A stretch of DNA of 64,000 nt from Aplidium turbinatum (lineage: Eukaryota > Chordata > Ascidiacea > Aplousobranchia > Polyclinidae), in contig OU964932.1 of assembly GCA_918807975.1 (NCBI GenBank), positions 10,664,001-10,728,000 of the forward strand, given 5' to 3'. This document shows positions 12,201 through 23,800 of this stretch, piece after piece (position 1 is the stretch's first letter; each line of letters begins with the position of its first letter). Made by a program: the position numbers and the translations under genes. The notes beneath the pieces are model-generated. The model was not told the DNA's origin. It saw nothing but the letters and a program-made list of their open reading frames with translations, and did no database searches.

Positions 12201-15200
12201 TTTTTTAACCGATTTTTTTGTGTCTCCATTTCAATGGGAAATTTTTAATATGCAGTAAGAAAAACTAAGAAATTTACATCAATTTTACGTCTTCACACGT
12301 TAGGTAGCACGAACCTTTTCTTACAGTGAGTAAACGAGAATTATTCATTTTTCTCCCCACAATTGCACACGAAGAAAAGGTAAATCTGTAGGCTACTGTT
12401 TTACATGGCGCAATGCCAATCAAAACAGACTCCCACAAGGACAAGCAAGAATTTACTGTACCTGGTAGAGGGAAGGATTGTTTCTCCGTGTACGGGAAAC
12501 AATACCGAATATCACTTCTCACTTTTCTAGCCTCGTTATCAGCAACTAAATCATCACAGCGTACTGATGTTGCAGTCAATGTTGGTGGAGTTTCTATTTT
12601 TCTAAAACAAGCATCAAATGTTAAGTATCTCCTTCTCAGCTAATAAAATTTCCATTTTTAAATAGCTTTAACGTTTGGCGACGTCGAAACGACATCAAGA
12701 TAGCAGCTTTTGCTAGCTGGGTTTTAAAATGTTTCCTAAGCAAGGTTGCATGCTTCGCTTTGGTTTTGCATGGAGGACATGCACAATCTTTCCATGCTTC
12801 AGGGTTTGCAAATTCAAATTTTGTTCGATATTGAAGTGCAGGTTACAACAAAACTACTTGAATGATGGGAATCTAGTCTTGTCAGATCTATAACTCAGTG
12901 GCGAGTAGTACTTGATAAGTAGGCAACGTCTACAGACGTTGAATTAATGTAAAGTTTACGGATTTTGATGTCTGAAAATATGTTGGATGGAACTTATCAT
13001 GATCAACATCTTTTTCCAGTAAAACAAAGCTAGCTGGATAAGAGACTTGACTACTGCAGATTACCGACACATTTAAAGGATCGTTTTATATCCTGCACTT
13101 CTAATAAATATCTGATATAATCTTTGATTGCTAAACCAAGTATAAATTTATTTTTAATGCTTTTATGCATCAATCTTACATATTGAAGCAGTACTCTTGT
13201 CAGCATGAAAGATTTATACATAATACAATATTTTTCAACAGGATAATCTCAGCTCAGTACTTATATGGAACTCAATATCTAGCTTTCTAGAAGTACGAAT
13301 ATTGAGAAAATCATAACATTTCCCCGCAGGCACTAATCAAATACTATGTGACACTTGGTGTTTCCTGTGCACTGTGCAGCTCATATACATGCTGAAATTG
13401 GGTTGCTGAGTTTCCATTGTATAACATCTGACTTCAACCACAGTAATATGACTGCAACTACCGCAACAGAAATTAGGAAATGCTTTCCATAAGGTCCGAT
13501 ATTTGAGCATTTAAGGGCAAAAGAATGTATTTCAATAGATATAAATATTTAATGAACTTGATGGCAAGATCTCAACGAGACATTTTTGCGTTGTACAGAA
13601 GATAATAATTTTCTAATTTTACAATATTGCTGACGAATGCCCAAATAACTACATCTGCATCTTTGTGAATACAACTCGACAATTAGGTATGTTAATATAT
13701 TTCAAGAATTACCGTTGCGGACAGTTTTAAAACTTTCAATTTGCATTGTTTCACGACTAAAAATTACAATTTGTCTGCTGAACTTACAACTGCTACGTTT
13801 CTACCACACTAACTTCAAACTGGGCAACTTTAACATTGTAAACCTGCACTATCTGTTGTTGCGAAAGCAAACATCCGGCTTTGTTGATGACTTCATTTAC
13901 CCGAACGACGCTTTTAATTTAAAACCGAAAAATCAAACACAATTTCTCACAAGGAAACCAGCAGATGTCTGTTGGTAAAGCTTCAACCAGACAATCTTTC
14001 AAACACGAGATAAATGGCAGAGGCGGCTTTTGTTGTCTTAATGGTTATTCAATGCGAAAGATCAGCAGACATGCTTGGCGTGGCACAGCTGTGATCTCAT
14101 TGTGCAGTGAGATGTTGATTGAACGCATACAAAAACATAGAAATCGTCCCTGCCACCAAGATACTAGTCACATTACACTGAAACACTTATTAAAGGGCAT
14201 GACGTCATCGCATGACCATGACGCTTCAGCCAACTAGCGTTATAATTTGGTTGCCAAGTCAATATATAGTATCACTATTATTTCCTGTCTACAAATCTAG
14301 CCTACTGGTTGGGGAAAATTCTTACGCTACTGCAGTCAATCTATTCACAGATTCTACTTTAATAAGTCAGATTTCTAAGCATTCAATATTCCTGAAATAA
14401 CTATCAATCACTGAACGCATTGTCACCACTACAGGTTTTTGATCGACTATCAGACCAGACCTAAAAAAAGACTAACTTCAAGCACCTTGCTTGGAAAGGC
14501 AGCTGCTTCTTGCACAACGAAATTAAGTGCGACCTACTGAGGCGAAACGTCACGCGCTTTGAGCAATGAAAACCACTCAAAGCCAACCCAGCATACCTAG
14601 CGACGTAATTGACGCTGTAACGTGACGAGCTAAGGGAAACCACCTGAAAAGTTTCTGTACAATCGTAAAAATCTAGTTTATTGATAACAAGTTGTTCAAA
14701 AAGAATCATTGCAAGTTTACTATTCGCTTGTTTGTGCAATGGATACGTTGTATCGACGTAGTTTAAGCATAAGCGTGTATCACAGGAAAATAATTTACTG
14801 TCTGAACAGCTGTTACTTGTGTCATTGCTTTTCCCAAAGGATGAAACTTTCATCGGATTGTCACTGATTGGACTAAACAAATGAAAAATTTAGGTTGCTT
14901 GCATAGCTGATTAAAATCCAATATAAAATTATTTATTGATTTCAACTCCAGTCTCAGACTGAATCTGCTTTATTCTTGCATGAAGATATTACATTTTTTT
15001 TACAATTTATTTAAAGTATCAAAACGCAAATCGGAGAAATAATGAAGAAAGTTCAGATTTGAGTTTTATGTTTTATTTCCGACGATCTCAGCAAAAAAAT
15101 ATCACTTGCCAATTATATCATATCATAGCAGGGGTCTTGGAAAAAGGTGGAAGCGACAAAACGCGAAAGTTAAAGCGTGTTCGAGACGTTAATGATTTAC

Positions 15201-16172
15201 TAAATGCAAGGATGATTAAAGCTCTGTAAGTGAATTGACAAATATTGTACTTCACTATTCGTATTTCATACGTTGCTTTAGTGTTTGTTTGTAAATTATT
15301 CATTTTTTAAGCACTTACTAACGTTTAAAATTTTCTGCCTTTTCTGTTTTATACAAGAAGCACTTTGACTAGAATATACCGCAAAGTTCGTTGGTGCCTT
15401 GCAATATTGAAAGGTAGGCTAAATAAACAATCTCTCTCTCTCTCGCTTGTTTCGGTTGATTAAAGCTTGGTCTAACTCTGAAGTTATTCTATATATCCTC
15501 AAATTTTGGGCTATGCGATACCAATAAGCCCAGCCTCACGGGTGAAGTACGTGTCTATCGCTGTGAATTCTTGCTACACGCGACTGCTGAGAAGCACATT
15601 AAAATACCATGTATTGTACGGTGTTTTTTTAAAAAAAGCATGTAACAACAATTTTTCTAAAAGCACACCCTTCTTGGTGGGCAACAAGGTTTTTGAATCC
15701 TTTTGAATCCCAAGATAATTGTTATCACTACTGTATACAGTAGTTGACCGTTTACAAAGTAGGGCTTACAAATGACTCATACTTTTAACCCTTGTATTTA
15801 CTTAGTAGTTTACTCTCGCAACACAGTAGCAACTTATGTACAACTGCTTTCGATCTAGTAGTTGGGGAAAGCTGACTTGAATCTTTTTTTTATTGAGGTT
15901 TGATATGCAGCAAGGTTCTGTACTGCAAACACAAAATAGATTTTCATGATCACTTACCGAAGAGAATTCTTCATTGCATTCTCATGTGACTTCTCTTGAG
16001 CTTCTGCAAAAGGATTCACAAAACCATTTTTTCCGCTTGATACGGGCTTATCTCCTGACGATTTGGAGCCAAATTCTTCAATAGTGACCAACAAACTTTC
16101 TAAATCGTTCTCTATCGCCCTCATGAGAGAACAACTTTGCGTTGACAGTTGACTGGCGTTGTCTCCTTGCAT
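171..16172 (-). CDS. Multi-exon Ser/Arg-rich protein with helical segments, family not recognised
   Basis: Exons, 5' to 3' on the minus strand: 16172-15958, 14872-14644, 12601(or 12593)-12462, 11994-11557, 11334-11216, 10906-10728, 10255-10174, 9451-9232, 8207-8090, 6526-6432, 5567-5422, 3898-3811, 3184-2883, and possibly 251-171. Each has an AG acceptor and GT donor. Codon phases agree at every junction except between 14644 and 12601, where a small exon is probably missed (13699-13740 is one candidate). The ATG at 16172 follows an in-frame TAA two codons upstream. The protein, about 800 residues, is polar and disordered-looking: Ser/Thr/Pro patches, a basic stretch ending KSKSRSLSAPSSPSMPRK, then RSRSERSQYSTSSLARSR, then likely helices around EDLKELRDEAVKNRKKD and EKDRLKSILDMCSDF. 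This suggests a cytoskeletal or scaffold protein, but that is inference. The open frame after the 2883 donor stops within two codons, so 3184-2883 could also be the last exon. Confidence 0.72.
252..1009. other. Non-coding stretch before the LisH-like exon
   Basis: No long open frame, repeat or RNA gene was seen. A possible small plus-strand exon, from the ATG at 663 to the donor AAAAG|GTAATG near 709, does not match the phase of the 1010 exon. An intact GTAGGCTAC micro-palindrome sits near 948. Confidence 0.4.
1010..2212 (+). CDS. LisH-like N-terminus plus C-terminal coiled-coil protein
   Basis: The open frame starts at ATG 1022 and gives 396 residues. A polypyrimidine tract and TTTCCAG acceptor lie just upstream (exon from 1010), and the frame is open to the acceptor, so more N-terminal sequence in an upstream exon is possible. 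Residues about 12-58 (LYPIIYNF, then KLRKAKKEIAKLL, then SLFEIYTPW) resemble the LisH-like module at the start of NOLC1/Nopp140 and Treacle, including the spacing to the final Trp. The middle is basic, Cys-containing and then acidic (DSDSLDDSDEE). From about residue 225 to the end it is a Lys/Glu-rich coiled coil. The stop codon TAA lies within AATAAA (2208-2213), so the polyadenylation signal overlaps the stop. The LisH-like call is by eye; LisH modules usually mediate dimerisation. It lacks the repeated acidic/basic modules of true Nopp140. Confidence 0.75.
   Translation, partial: SFRVMQKTPAVFENKDQLYPIIYNFAHICKLRKAKKEIAKLLTSEQRCRNYPSLFEIYTPWANENPQHKMVMQTRSSARKSHYMEPSSSKKRNQAHSSYKVDKNNKGCRKDQSKSRCHSACPLPKRKQKSAYDCEESADCHNATANNCLKSDRFYKDDHDNRCSLTPKSYRNNYRGMSTTDDWVLPGQSDSDSLDDSDEEKPCSFRDKSCKNKATGGGGGCSSSVESACDIEALRRINESLIKQNEALTACPYKTAHDLDPDHGLSKKYYEERCKRLKEMIAEMHELKEEAVAEARRLKGEIKKLEDSEETATSRYKAMKADNRKLKCKVQAMKEELRFQIHTNNEEIKRLNLQIIEAHRRETEATKRKDNIPLLLERVRNEFEDTQEDIKELEKKLNEQ
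2208..2213 (+). terminator. Polyadenylation signal overlapping the stop codon
   Basis: AATAAA contains the TAA stop of the LisH-like coiled-coil gene, implying a 3' UTR of only a few tens of bases. Confidence 0.55.
2214..2882. other. Non-coding DNA between the two opposed genes
   Basis: No coding frame, RNA gene or repeat was recognised. Confidence 0.4.
2883..3184 (-). CDS. Downstream 302-nt exon of the Ser/Arg-rich gene
   Basis: Acceptor GCTACAG|GA follows the small exon 3898-3811, whose final G completes a Gly codon. The peptide contains DHLKQSTFRRLASFEDD and ITERTLKAMIESERTLQSL, predicted helical. The exon ends CCAGCA|GTGAGT, a near-perfect donor, but reading through gives a stop (TGA at 2874) two codons later, so it could be terminal. 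Confidence 0.62.
3270..3344. repeat. Partial copy of the 88-bp palindromic repeat
   Basis: Contains GACAGCAAAATCCGTCATTT and CATTGATTCAACGTCTG, then the return arm GACGTTCGGATTTGGCGGTC with an internal deletion. It is a damaged relative of the full hairpin at 51596-51683. Confidence 0.6.
3899..5421. other. Intron with one retrozyme-like unit
   Basis: Intron of the Ser/Arg-rich gene. Apart from the hammerhead-like unit at 4111-4279 nothing was recognised. Confidence 0.45.
4111..4279 (-). repeat. Hammerhead-ribozyme-like unit flanked by 16-bp inverted repeats (retrozyme or Penelope terminal piece)
   Basis: On the minus strand the unit reads CTGATGA, then a hairpin GGGCTTTAGTTAAGCC, then GAAA (core at 4229-4203), the order of conserved elements of a hammerhead ribozyme. 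The short third stem and cleavage site are less clear because GAAA is followed by an extra A. The unit is bounded by the perfect inverted repeat TACCAAAGACAGGCAA (4111-4126) and TTGCCTGTCTTTGGTA (4264-4279). Penelope-like elements are known to carry hammerhead motifs in their terminal repeats, and animal retrozymes are small non-autonomous relatives. No Penelope coding sequence lies nearby. Confidence 0.5.
6085..6220 (+). pseudogene. Decayed coiled-coil gene fragment
   Basis: One plus-strand frame reads NKLQNEIKRLQ and a neighbouring frame continues AYETTIDQLQMLEALVVR, then ILASDFYNL and a stop. A single-base loss at about 6127 would explain the switch. This looks like a piece of a coiled-coil protein gene or processed copy in an intron of the minus-strand gene. 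Parent gene not identified. Confidence 0.35.
6949..7803. mobile_element. hAT-type MITE, outer copy of a nested pair
   Basis: Termini CAGTGGCGTACGCAGG and CCTGCGTACGCCACTG form a perfect inverted repeat. The 8-bp duplication ACATCAGT lies at 6941-6948 and 7804-7811. There is no transposase. Subterminal poly-G and poly-C runs follow each terminus. A second MITE (7260-7756) is inserted inside, so this one is older. Confidence 0.9.
7260..7756 (+). mobile_element. hAT-type MITE (GTGGCGTAGCC family), nested copy
   Basis: Begins CAGTGGCGTAGCCAAGGG and ends CCTGGCTACGCTACTC. The target duplication TCAATGGC flanks it (7252-7259, 7757-7764). The body is shared with 16757-17189, 17414-17840 and 54485-54990, including TGACGTCACGATATTGAGAA and TTTGTTGAAAATGCTCTCAG. 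Short open frames inside are not coding. Confidence 0.92.
9232..9451 (-). CDS. Internal exon with helical and basic SP-rich segment
   Basis: Acceptor AAATAG|GTC and donor CAAG|GTTTGT. It carries an amphipathic helix, MATEQLRKKHQELLAL, followed at once by Arg/Lys and Ser-Pro motifs (KSKSRSLSAPSSPSMPRK). Basic Ser-Pro tracts next to short coiled coils are common in microtubule-associated proteins, but this is only a hint. Confidence 0.65.
11557..11994 (-). CDS. Longest internal exon (146 codons) of the Ser/Arg-rich gene
   Basis: Acceptor TTTATAG|AC and donor C|GTGCGT bound a 438-nt open stretch. It enters in phase 1 from the exon at 12462 and leaves in phase 1 to the exon at 11334. The peptide is Asn/Asp/Lys-rich, without hydrophobic segments or a recognisable domain, consistent with a disordered linker. 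Confidence 0.65.
12921..12975. repeat. Half copy of the 88-bp palindromic repeat
   Basis: Reads AACGTCTACAGACGTTGAAT then AATGTAAAGTTTACGGATTT and TGATGTCTG: the loop and one arm of the hairpin family. Confidence 0.5.
15958..16172 (-). CDS. First coding exon of the Ser/Arg-rich gene
   Basis: The exon opens with ATG and MQGDNASQLSTQSC, preceded in frame by TAA. It ends in a strong donor, CG|GTAAGTG, after 71 codons plus two bases. The next exon at 14872 begins with the single base needed to complete an Arg codon. The predicted peptide contains an acidic amphipathic stretch, ENDLESLLVTIEEFG, and the motif NPF, which is a known EH-domain ligand in other proteins; whether it acts so here is unknown. 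Confidence 0.68.
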
Positions 16173-16756
16173 AGTTTAGTTGAGGCAATTGTTTGCAAGG
16201 AATAAAGAGTTAGATTTAATTTTTACTTGCTATTCAAACATCTGCAAAAATATACAAAATTGAGCTGCTTTTGTTACTTGTTACTTCATCGTCAACGCAC
16301 ACCAAATTTACTACCTTTAGCTATTATAATTTCTTAACTGTAGCGTAAACCTGGGCTGAGAACTCCAGCTGACACTTTAAGTGATAAAAAAATAATTAAG
16401 AAGTTCAGAAAGATAATAAAGAATATTTTGTATTTCCTGTACCAGGATTTCTGGTCCAGAAATAGCACCAGTAGTGGAAAGAACGAGAATTCCTTATTGC
16501 ATTTGAAACAACTTTTTAAAACTGATCGTGAAAACTTCACGTTTTGCTAAATATAAAGTTGGAATACCAACAGTACATCAAAAAGTGCAGAGCTAATACT
16601 TTTATAACAAACTGAAAATAAAAAATCTGAGCTTGATACAGGCTTGCAAAAACTCAGTGAACATATAAACTCGAATAAATTCTGTTAAAGTTTGGAGCCC
16701 TGCCCCTGGGAAAAGTACAAAAGATCAAATAATTAACCCGACTTGTTATGACTACT

Positions 16757-17189
16757 CAGTGGCGTAGCCAAGGGGGGTTTTGGGGGTTACAACCCCCCCC
16801 CCTTTGGCACGCGTGTGACGTCACGATATTGAGAATGATGCTTTCAGTCTAATAAAAAATTGCCTAGTTTTAAACAAAATTGCATTAAAAGAGCGAGTTT
16901 TGCCAATACCAAACATTTAAACATCTCAGCCAGGAATTAGCAACAAGAAAACACAGAGACTTAGCTTTATTTCCAAAAACTGCCCAAGAAAACATGATCT
17001 TATCCTTTTGCTATGCTACCAGACAGCACCATTTTACAGGAATATTCGTACCCACATTTTTGTTGAAAATGCTCTCAGAATGCACCAAATTCAAAGTAAT
17101 TTTTCAAAATTTTTTGGGGGAGGCCCCTCAGACCCCCCGCCGCTGGGTGGTCAAACCCCCCCCATTCAAAATTCCTGGCTACGCTACTG
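16757..17189 (+). mobile_element. hAT-type MITE (GTGGCGTAGCC family)
   Basis: Termini CAGTGGCGTAGCC and GGCTACGCTACTG. The target duplication TGACTACT is at 16749-16756 and 17190-17197. It lies 225 bases from an inverted sister copy (17414-17840), so the two could form a large hairpin. It sits just 5' of the Ser/Arg-rich gene. Confidence 0.92.
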
Positions 17190-17413
17190 TGACTACTTGT
17201 TTACTCATTAGTTCGGCCAAGGTTCACTTGTTCAACCATGTAGAAGGTTTAGACTACCTACATGGAAATGCAAGTCTTTTTGTTGCATAAACAACTCCTT
17301 TGTAAGCTATATTGGTTTTGTTTCACTTGACAGCACAAAGTGCTTCTATTTGTTTGGAACTGATATAGCAATCTCTGTTAATTTCAATGCATTTTAAGTC
17401 TAAGACTCATTCT

Positions 17414-17840
17414 CAGTAGCGTAGCCAGTAATTTTGAAAGGGGGGGGGGTTTTGACGACCCAGCGGCGGGGGGTCTGGGGGGCCTCCCCCAGAACATTTT
17501 GAAAAATTACTTTGAATTTGGTGCATTCTGAGAGCATTTTCAACAAAAATGTGGTTACGAATATTTCTGTAAAATGGTGGTGTCTGGTGGCATAGCAAAA
17601 GGATAAGATCATGTTTTCTTCGGCATTTTTCGGAAATAAAGCTAAGTCTCTATGTTTTCTTGTTGCTAATTCCTGGCTGAGATGTTTGGTATTGGCAAAA
17701 CTTGCTCTTTTAATGTAATTTTGTTTAAAATTAGGCAATTTTTTTAGACTGAAAGCATCATTCTCAATATCGTGACGTCACACGCGTGCCAAAGGGGGGG
17801 GTTGTAACCCCCAAAACCCCCCCCCTTGGCTACGCCACTG
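17414..17840 (-). mobile_element. hAT-type MITE (GTGGCGTAGCC family), inverted sister copy
   Basis: Termini CAGTAGCGTAGCC and GGCTACGCCACTG. The duplication CTCATTCT is at 17406-17413 and 17841-17848. The body matches 16757-17189 in reverse; each copy has its own target duplication, so they inserted independently. Confidence 0.92.
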
Positions 17841-17848
17841 CTCATTCT

Positions 17849-20800
17849 TACTGGTTTACTCATGTTCTGCATTTTCTTTCACAATTGTAATTGAGAGTTA
17901 CATTTTAACTTTACCACCTTTTGATCACGTAAAGTGGAAGACACAATTTTCGTAGAAAGACAACCATGCTGCCCCACTACAGTCGACAGAGCAAATTAAA
18001 GTTGATCGATCCAGCGAAAAGTTGTTACAAATACATTACCAGCGAAGAAATAAAAATTGACCAATTTGTCATCGATACAACTGTCATATTTTGTTGATTC
18101 TACCTTTATTAACAGTTAATCACGCCAGCTATTTTTTTAAAAGTTTACCCATGGAATATCATATAAACATTTCAAAACGTTTACTTAATGTAGCGCAATT
18201 CGTTTTAAACCTACCCTCCAAACAGTGACATTGATTGACATAAAACCGACTGACATGGGAAATCTTTCATATTCGCACTTCCACCAAGAATGAACATTAT
18301 TCTCCGACTTATCGTTTGTTAGAATGTAGGCTGGCATGTACGCAACATCGTTAGTATTGTTTTTTTGCGGAGCATGTTGCGAAGCATGTTGCGGAGCCTT
18401 CTTGACTTGCGCAGCCTTGGCTTTATCACAAGCCTTATCGTCAATACAATCAGCCTACATTTCTTATCGCAGAGCCCAACGCCAACATAAAGCGTTTTCG
18501 TCTATTACTCAGCATATAGTAATGTAACTTGTAATGTTCTACAACTAGTAAAAACAGAGTGAGACTGTTCACCAGGCATTTGATAATTAAAAACAACTAG
18601 ATTGCTTGTGGATCACTATGCCTGCTTTTGTTTCAAACATAGTGATTCAAAATACGATTAGCTGCTGCATTTAACTGTCAAACAAGTTTATCTTTGGGAG
18701 CTTGAAAATTTTGCATTGATGCTCTCGAGCCGCCATGGTCTCATAAATTAGTCTCAACTGGTTTAACTCTGAAAGCGAACGTGAGAGAACTAGTTAGTTC
18801 AACTAAACAACTGAAGCAAAAACAATTAGCTCACAACAGTAAGAATTACAGAATCGCTGACACTGTATCTGGCACAAACCAATCAGCAACCAACCGAAAA
18901 CGACTGCTTTCTCCCATTGGGTTTGAATTAAACTCGGGTTTATCATGTTTTTTAGATTTTATGTTGTGTGACATACGGTAATAAATCAACGTTAAAATTC
19001 TAATATCAATAAGACTGAATGTGTGACATATGGAAGAAAACCTATACATCAGTTGCAAATAGAACCATGACATTAGGCTAACCACTTTTCCCTCAAGAGC
19101 AGTGAACCTTGTAACCTGAACTCTGACACTGCACAACAAATATGTTCTACACATATGTTGCGTAATTTACTGCTATTGGGCGTAATACTAGTAGAAACAT
19201 TGCCCAGATAGCAAAATTGCCCCTTTTCATTATTTAAACGTCTGCAGATGTTCAATGAAAAAAAATATCAATATAATTTTGCTGGCTGGACAGTGGACAA
19301 TAATATTGGACATGCAACATGTCATAAAGCTGCCATCAATGAATGAGACAACAAAAACAAAAAAAGCGGCGTTAAAATTACTGTTTATCTTCATGACTCC
19401 CCAGCTGTTCCATATTCGTTCTTTTTTTATTTTTGTAAAGGAGAAACTTGAACAAACAAAATGACGTCGATGAAACAAAATTGAACTCAAAACATCGACC
19501 GAAACAGAGCAATGATGACCTTCGCGACAGATCAAACAAAGTGGTACTGCTGGTGGAACTGTCAGCGTCATTTCTACGTTAATTTCAATTGAACACCTGC
19601 TGAATTTATCGACAAAAGCGAAAGGTTTGTCGGTTCTGAACAGAAATAATATTAGACGATCTCACTTACCTAGAAAAACATAAAATATATCATTACCTAA
19701 GCGTAGCGTCTGGCATGTTAGCATCAAAGAGGGGCAGAATGTGCTATTTTTGCCAAACCAGACGATTTTCCCTCTGCTATTGAATCGTTTTCAATCGATA
19801 TTATTACATTTTTAACGCCAGTCCCATACAGGATTGTGAAGATGGTTTTCAAAAATATGTCGTCACCGTCTAAGTCGAACTGTATGGTAATTTGAAAATT
19901 GAAATGTATAAATGCATTTGTTCACTGCAACTTCCCTTAAAAATAAACGCAATTTTCTCATTTTTTTACTGCAACAAAACTTCTCCTGTGACTGTAAAGA
20001 ACTAGGTAAATAACAGCAAAAGCATTACAATGCTTACAAACTAGAGCTGTTTGAAATGAACTACTCTGGTCGAAACAATAATAATTTTTGCATCAAAAAA
20101 TATTAACTCCAAACGAAATAGACTTAAGACACAAATATCGTTTGAAAACGTCCCACAGTGCTTTAAAATTGTAAAGTATTTTATTTCAAACAGTGCCAGT
20201 ATAAACAATGCGCGCATTCCAAGTTTGTTGTAGAGCTGTTCAAAACATAAATATTTTGTAGAAATATTTCATTTGTCGCAACGTATTTTCGTTTCGGATA
20301 CATTTCGTTTCAAATTATGATGTTTTGAAAAGAGTTTCATTTTATATCCTTTCATGACTTAATAACATCAAATTGACTGAAAAAATATCGATTCCAAAAA
20401 CCCCAATTTGCACAAGCTGGCTTCCTTCTCATTGTGATACAGTAGACTAGGCTGCATGCCCGGCTTGCCAGCATCCATGGAAATGCACATTACTCTTACA
20501 TAAACACTTCAGCAATTAATGCGGCTTTCTTGTCTGATTAGTCTATTATTATTCAAGACTTAGTGCGTGGCAAATGGAACTAGGATGGGTTTTACGAAAA
20601 AAATTATTGTCGTACCATGCCCAAGGTTAAACCGTGAAAGCAATTGCAAAGAACAACACAATTGCGTTATTGTTGCTCGCCTACTTAATTTAATAACACC
20701 GATTTATCATTTCCAAATGGCGCAAATGCAGCACTCTGTGCAAATGTCCTCACACAACCTCGCAAATAAGCAACTTGCTACGATGAAATATCTTGAAAAA

Positions 20801-23800
20801 CATTAGCAACAGCATAAAGTTACGTTAAACTTTGCATCTATAATCTTACAACAGCAGCACCCAATACGGTTTTCATTGCTAGAATTAGTATCCATTTCAA
20901 GCCAAAGCCTTTTAGTAACTTAATCCCACTTTATGAAATGCACGCTAAGCTCCCGTAGAAAAGCTAGAGTTTGGTAGAACATTTCGTATTATTATGGCAG
21001 CCAATAAACTGCATAGCGAGTATGTGTGAGTGTGATAAACTCAAACAACGTTGCCATATCATATAGCCTCATCTCTAGAGAGAACCCTTATCAATCTACT
21101 AAAAACTATTAATCAAAAGCTCGCAAGATTGTATGATATTAATAGTATTCTGAAGTGGCACTTCATGCCGTACGTGGAACTTTACCGGTTGTGCTTAAAA
21201 TATGGCCTTGAAATTATTCATATTCTAGATAAAGCATGTTACGTACTGTAGCCTATACTACGATATAAAAAACGTTCTTTTAGAAATATGTTTTATCTAA
21301 ACAGGGGTCGGCAACCTTTTCCCAGACGAGGGCCAAAACACAACCTAACAATATCTTGGAGGAACAAATTAATTTTTCATTAACAATTATCTCACTGTTT
21401 CTGATTTTATTAAAACTCGCGAGCTGATGAAGTTTAGATCAGATTAGCAGTTTATAATGAAAGCAGGTATAAAACAACCTGCATTTTCTAGTGCCATACG
21501 ATAAATGTGATTTTTCATGTTGTGTCAGTGAAAGTTTTCGAACTTCGGGTAGTGGGTTGGACGAATCTTGCGAGTAGTGATCGGGAAGTTCTACTCTACT
21601 GCCTACTTCCTCTGGAGATTTTTATTGACAAAATTAGTTGTAGCTTACACACAAATAAAATGCTCCCAAATGCTAAGCAAATGTCATCTGCTCGAGAGCA
21701 TTCAAGATATCCTTTTATGAAAGTCAAGCTATACCTGTGATCAACTCGTCGTTTGAAATTTTGATTTGAACTGGGCAGGCTACTGTTCTAATCGTAAATC
21801 AACTACTTCTGCTCGACACTTCTCTTGGCAGCAACTGCATCTCCCTGCTATATACATCGAATGAAGTGGGCATTCTGGACAATTTGATAGGCCTAGCATT
21901 TTCAACAAAAGTAATGACACGAAAGCGGAATAAAAATTAAACTTTTAAATGTCGTATCACAAAAGCAAATGAAACACTTCTGACAAATTTGTCTTCTTGC
22001 AGTGTACCAAGGGCACAACTTGCATTTTAAGTTTCTTCAGCTGCTATTGCCATCATAATATTGTTGTTGATAGAATCAAATTTATCACACAATACTGCAT
22101 AGGCTGCCATCAGGCGGCTGAATGACGACCACAATGTTTCAACAAGTTATTGACAAAATGTCTGGGGACGTTGAATCAATAAAAAAAAAAAAATTGGTAG
22201 TCTGGGGATGGGTAAGGCAAAAGAAGTATGCGGCCACCATCTTTATCTCTCATCTAGTGCAAAGTAAACACCAACATCTCTACTCTACTGTATTATGAAT
22301 GCATCATGAAAAGAGATAAGGATAACAAACCGAGGTTTTAAAATTTAAAACGTATGCGAGACTAGGCCTACTACTTAATAATGTATATCCAAAGTATACT
22401 GTATATAAAATGCTTTCTCTGACCTAACCTTCTGGTAAGCGATAGCTACTGAAATGAACGTAAGCATTTCTGAAACTCTCGTAGGTCATAATTATTACGT
22501 GTTTGTGATAGGCCTACTATGCTAACCTTTCATCAAGCCAATGGTTTTCTCTTGCAGCAGCCGTGCTGGTAATTCTGCATCGGTCTTCCATCTGAGTCCG
22601 ACTCACTACTCAGCTTAATTTAAACTGGGTATTTTCAAAAAGAACAAAAAAGCAACAATAAAGAACAAAAAAACAACAAATAGAGTGAAACAAACACTTC
22701 ATTGTCTGTCTTGCCGCGTTGCTTGCGCGGTACGTCACTGCTAGAACTGTGAACCATGCAAGGCATTGATGGACGACTCTGGTAAACATGGCTGTTAAGC
22801 ATCAGTCTTTCTAACGTTAATAGCAGTTGAATCCATGTCAAATATTGCTTGAGTTTTGCAATCGGCCACAGTGTAATTGCACTCTAGATCCAGATAATCA
22901 ATTGTTTTGTTTTATTGCACTGGACTGGTCATGGTTAACAAATTTACGAGCAGGGTCGCGGTGATAAAGTATATCACTGATTTAAAAAGTTACAATCAGT
23001 CTGGATACTTAAAACACGGAGAACCTGGACCAAGAAATTAGGCTATCAATTATATGAACCAAACAAAAAATTTTTTTGGTAGTGCTGCTCAAGTGGAAAC
23101 CAAATATTTCGAAGCGTTTCATTTTGACACAAAATTTGTTGTCTTTATTTCGTTTCATATACATGGGTTTCCTAAAACCTTCTTTAGCTTTCCAAAATAT
23201 ATACTTTTCAAAAATATCAGTTCATTCATTAAAATATTTTTTCATTTATATTCATGCTTACCGCACGAGCTTTCAGTTGCCAGTAGGCTACAAGTAGGCT
23301 ACAATCCTCTAGTCTAGGCTCTACACCACAGTCGTTCTACACGGTGCTTTTCAACCCGCGGGATGACACGCACTTGTGCGGATGAAACAAATTGTAATGC
23401 GATGTGGTGCGGATGAAAATGCCTACGATTTCTACTTTTGCTTAAATAATATGTGCAATAAGTCAAATAAGCCGTATTGTAATTGACAATAGCCGCTATT
23501 CCTTCAGGCCAATTCAGTCTTTTCATGTGGTTGACTTTGTTAGGCCTACAAGGTCGCAAGTTCAGTAGTTTTTCCGCAGAATTGGCTACATAGTTTTGAA
23601 TCTAAATTACGGAAAAAATCGGTAGCGGCGAGTTGTGGATTTTGGACTACAGTTTTTTTTTTGGTTGCGGTTTATAGTTTGAAATTTAAAAGTGCTACTT
23701 GTTCAAGTTTCCACTAGAAAACAACGTGTAGACTGTTTTGCAACACGTTTGCTTGTTTGATCCAAGTGGCTAATGATGTTTTAATCTTGGAAAACACGCG

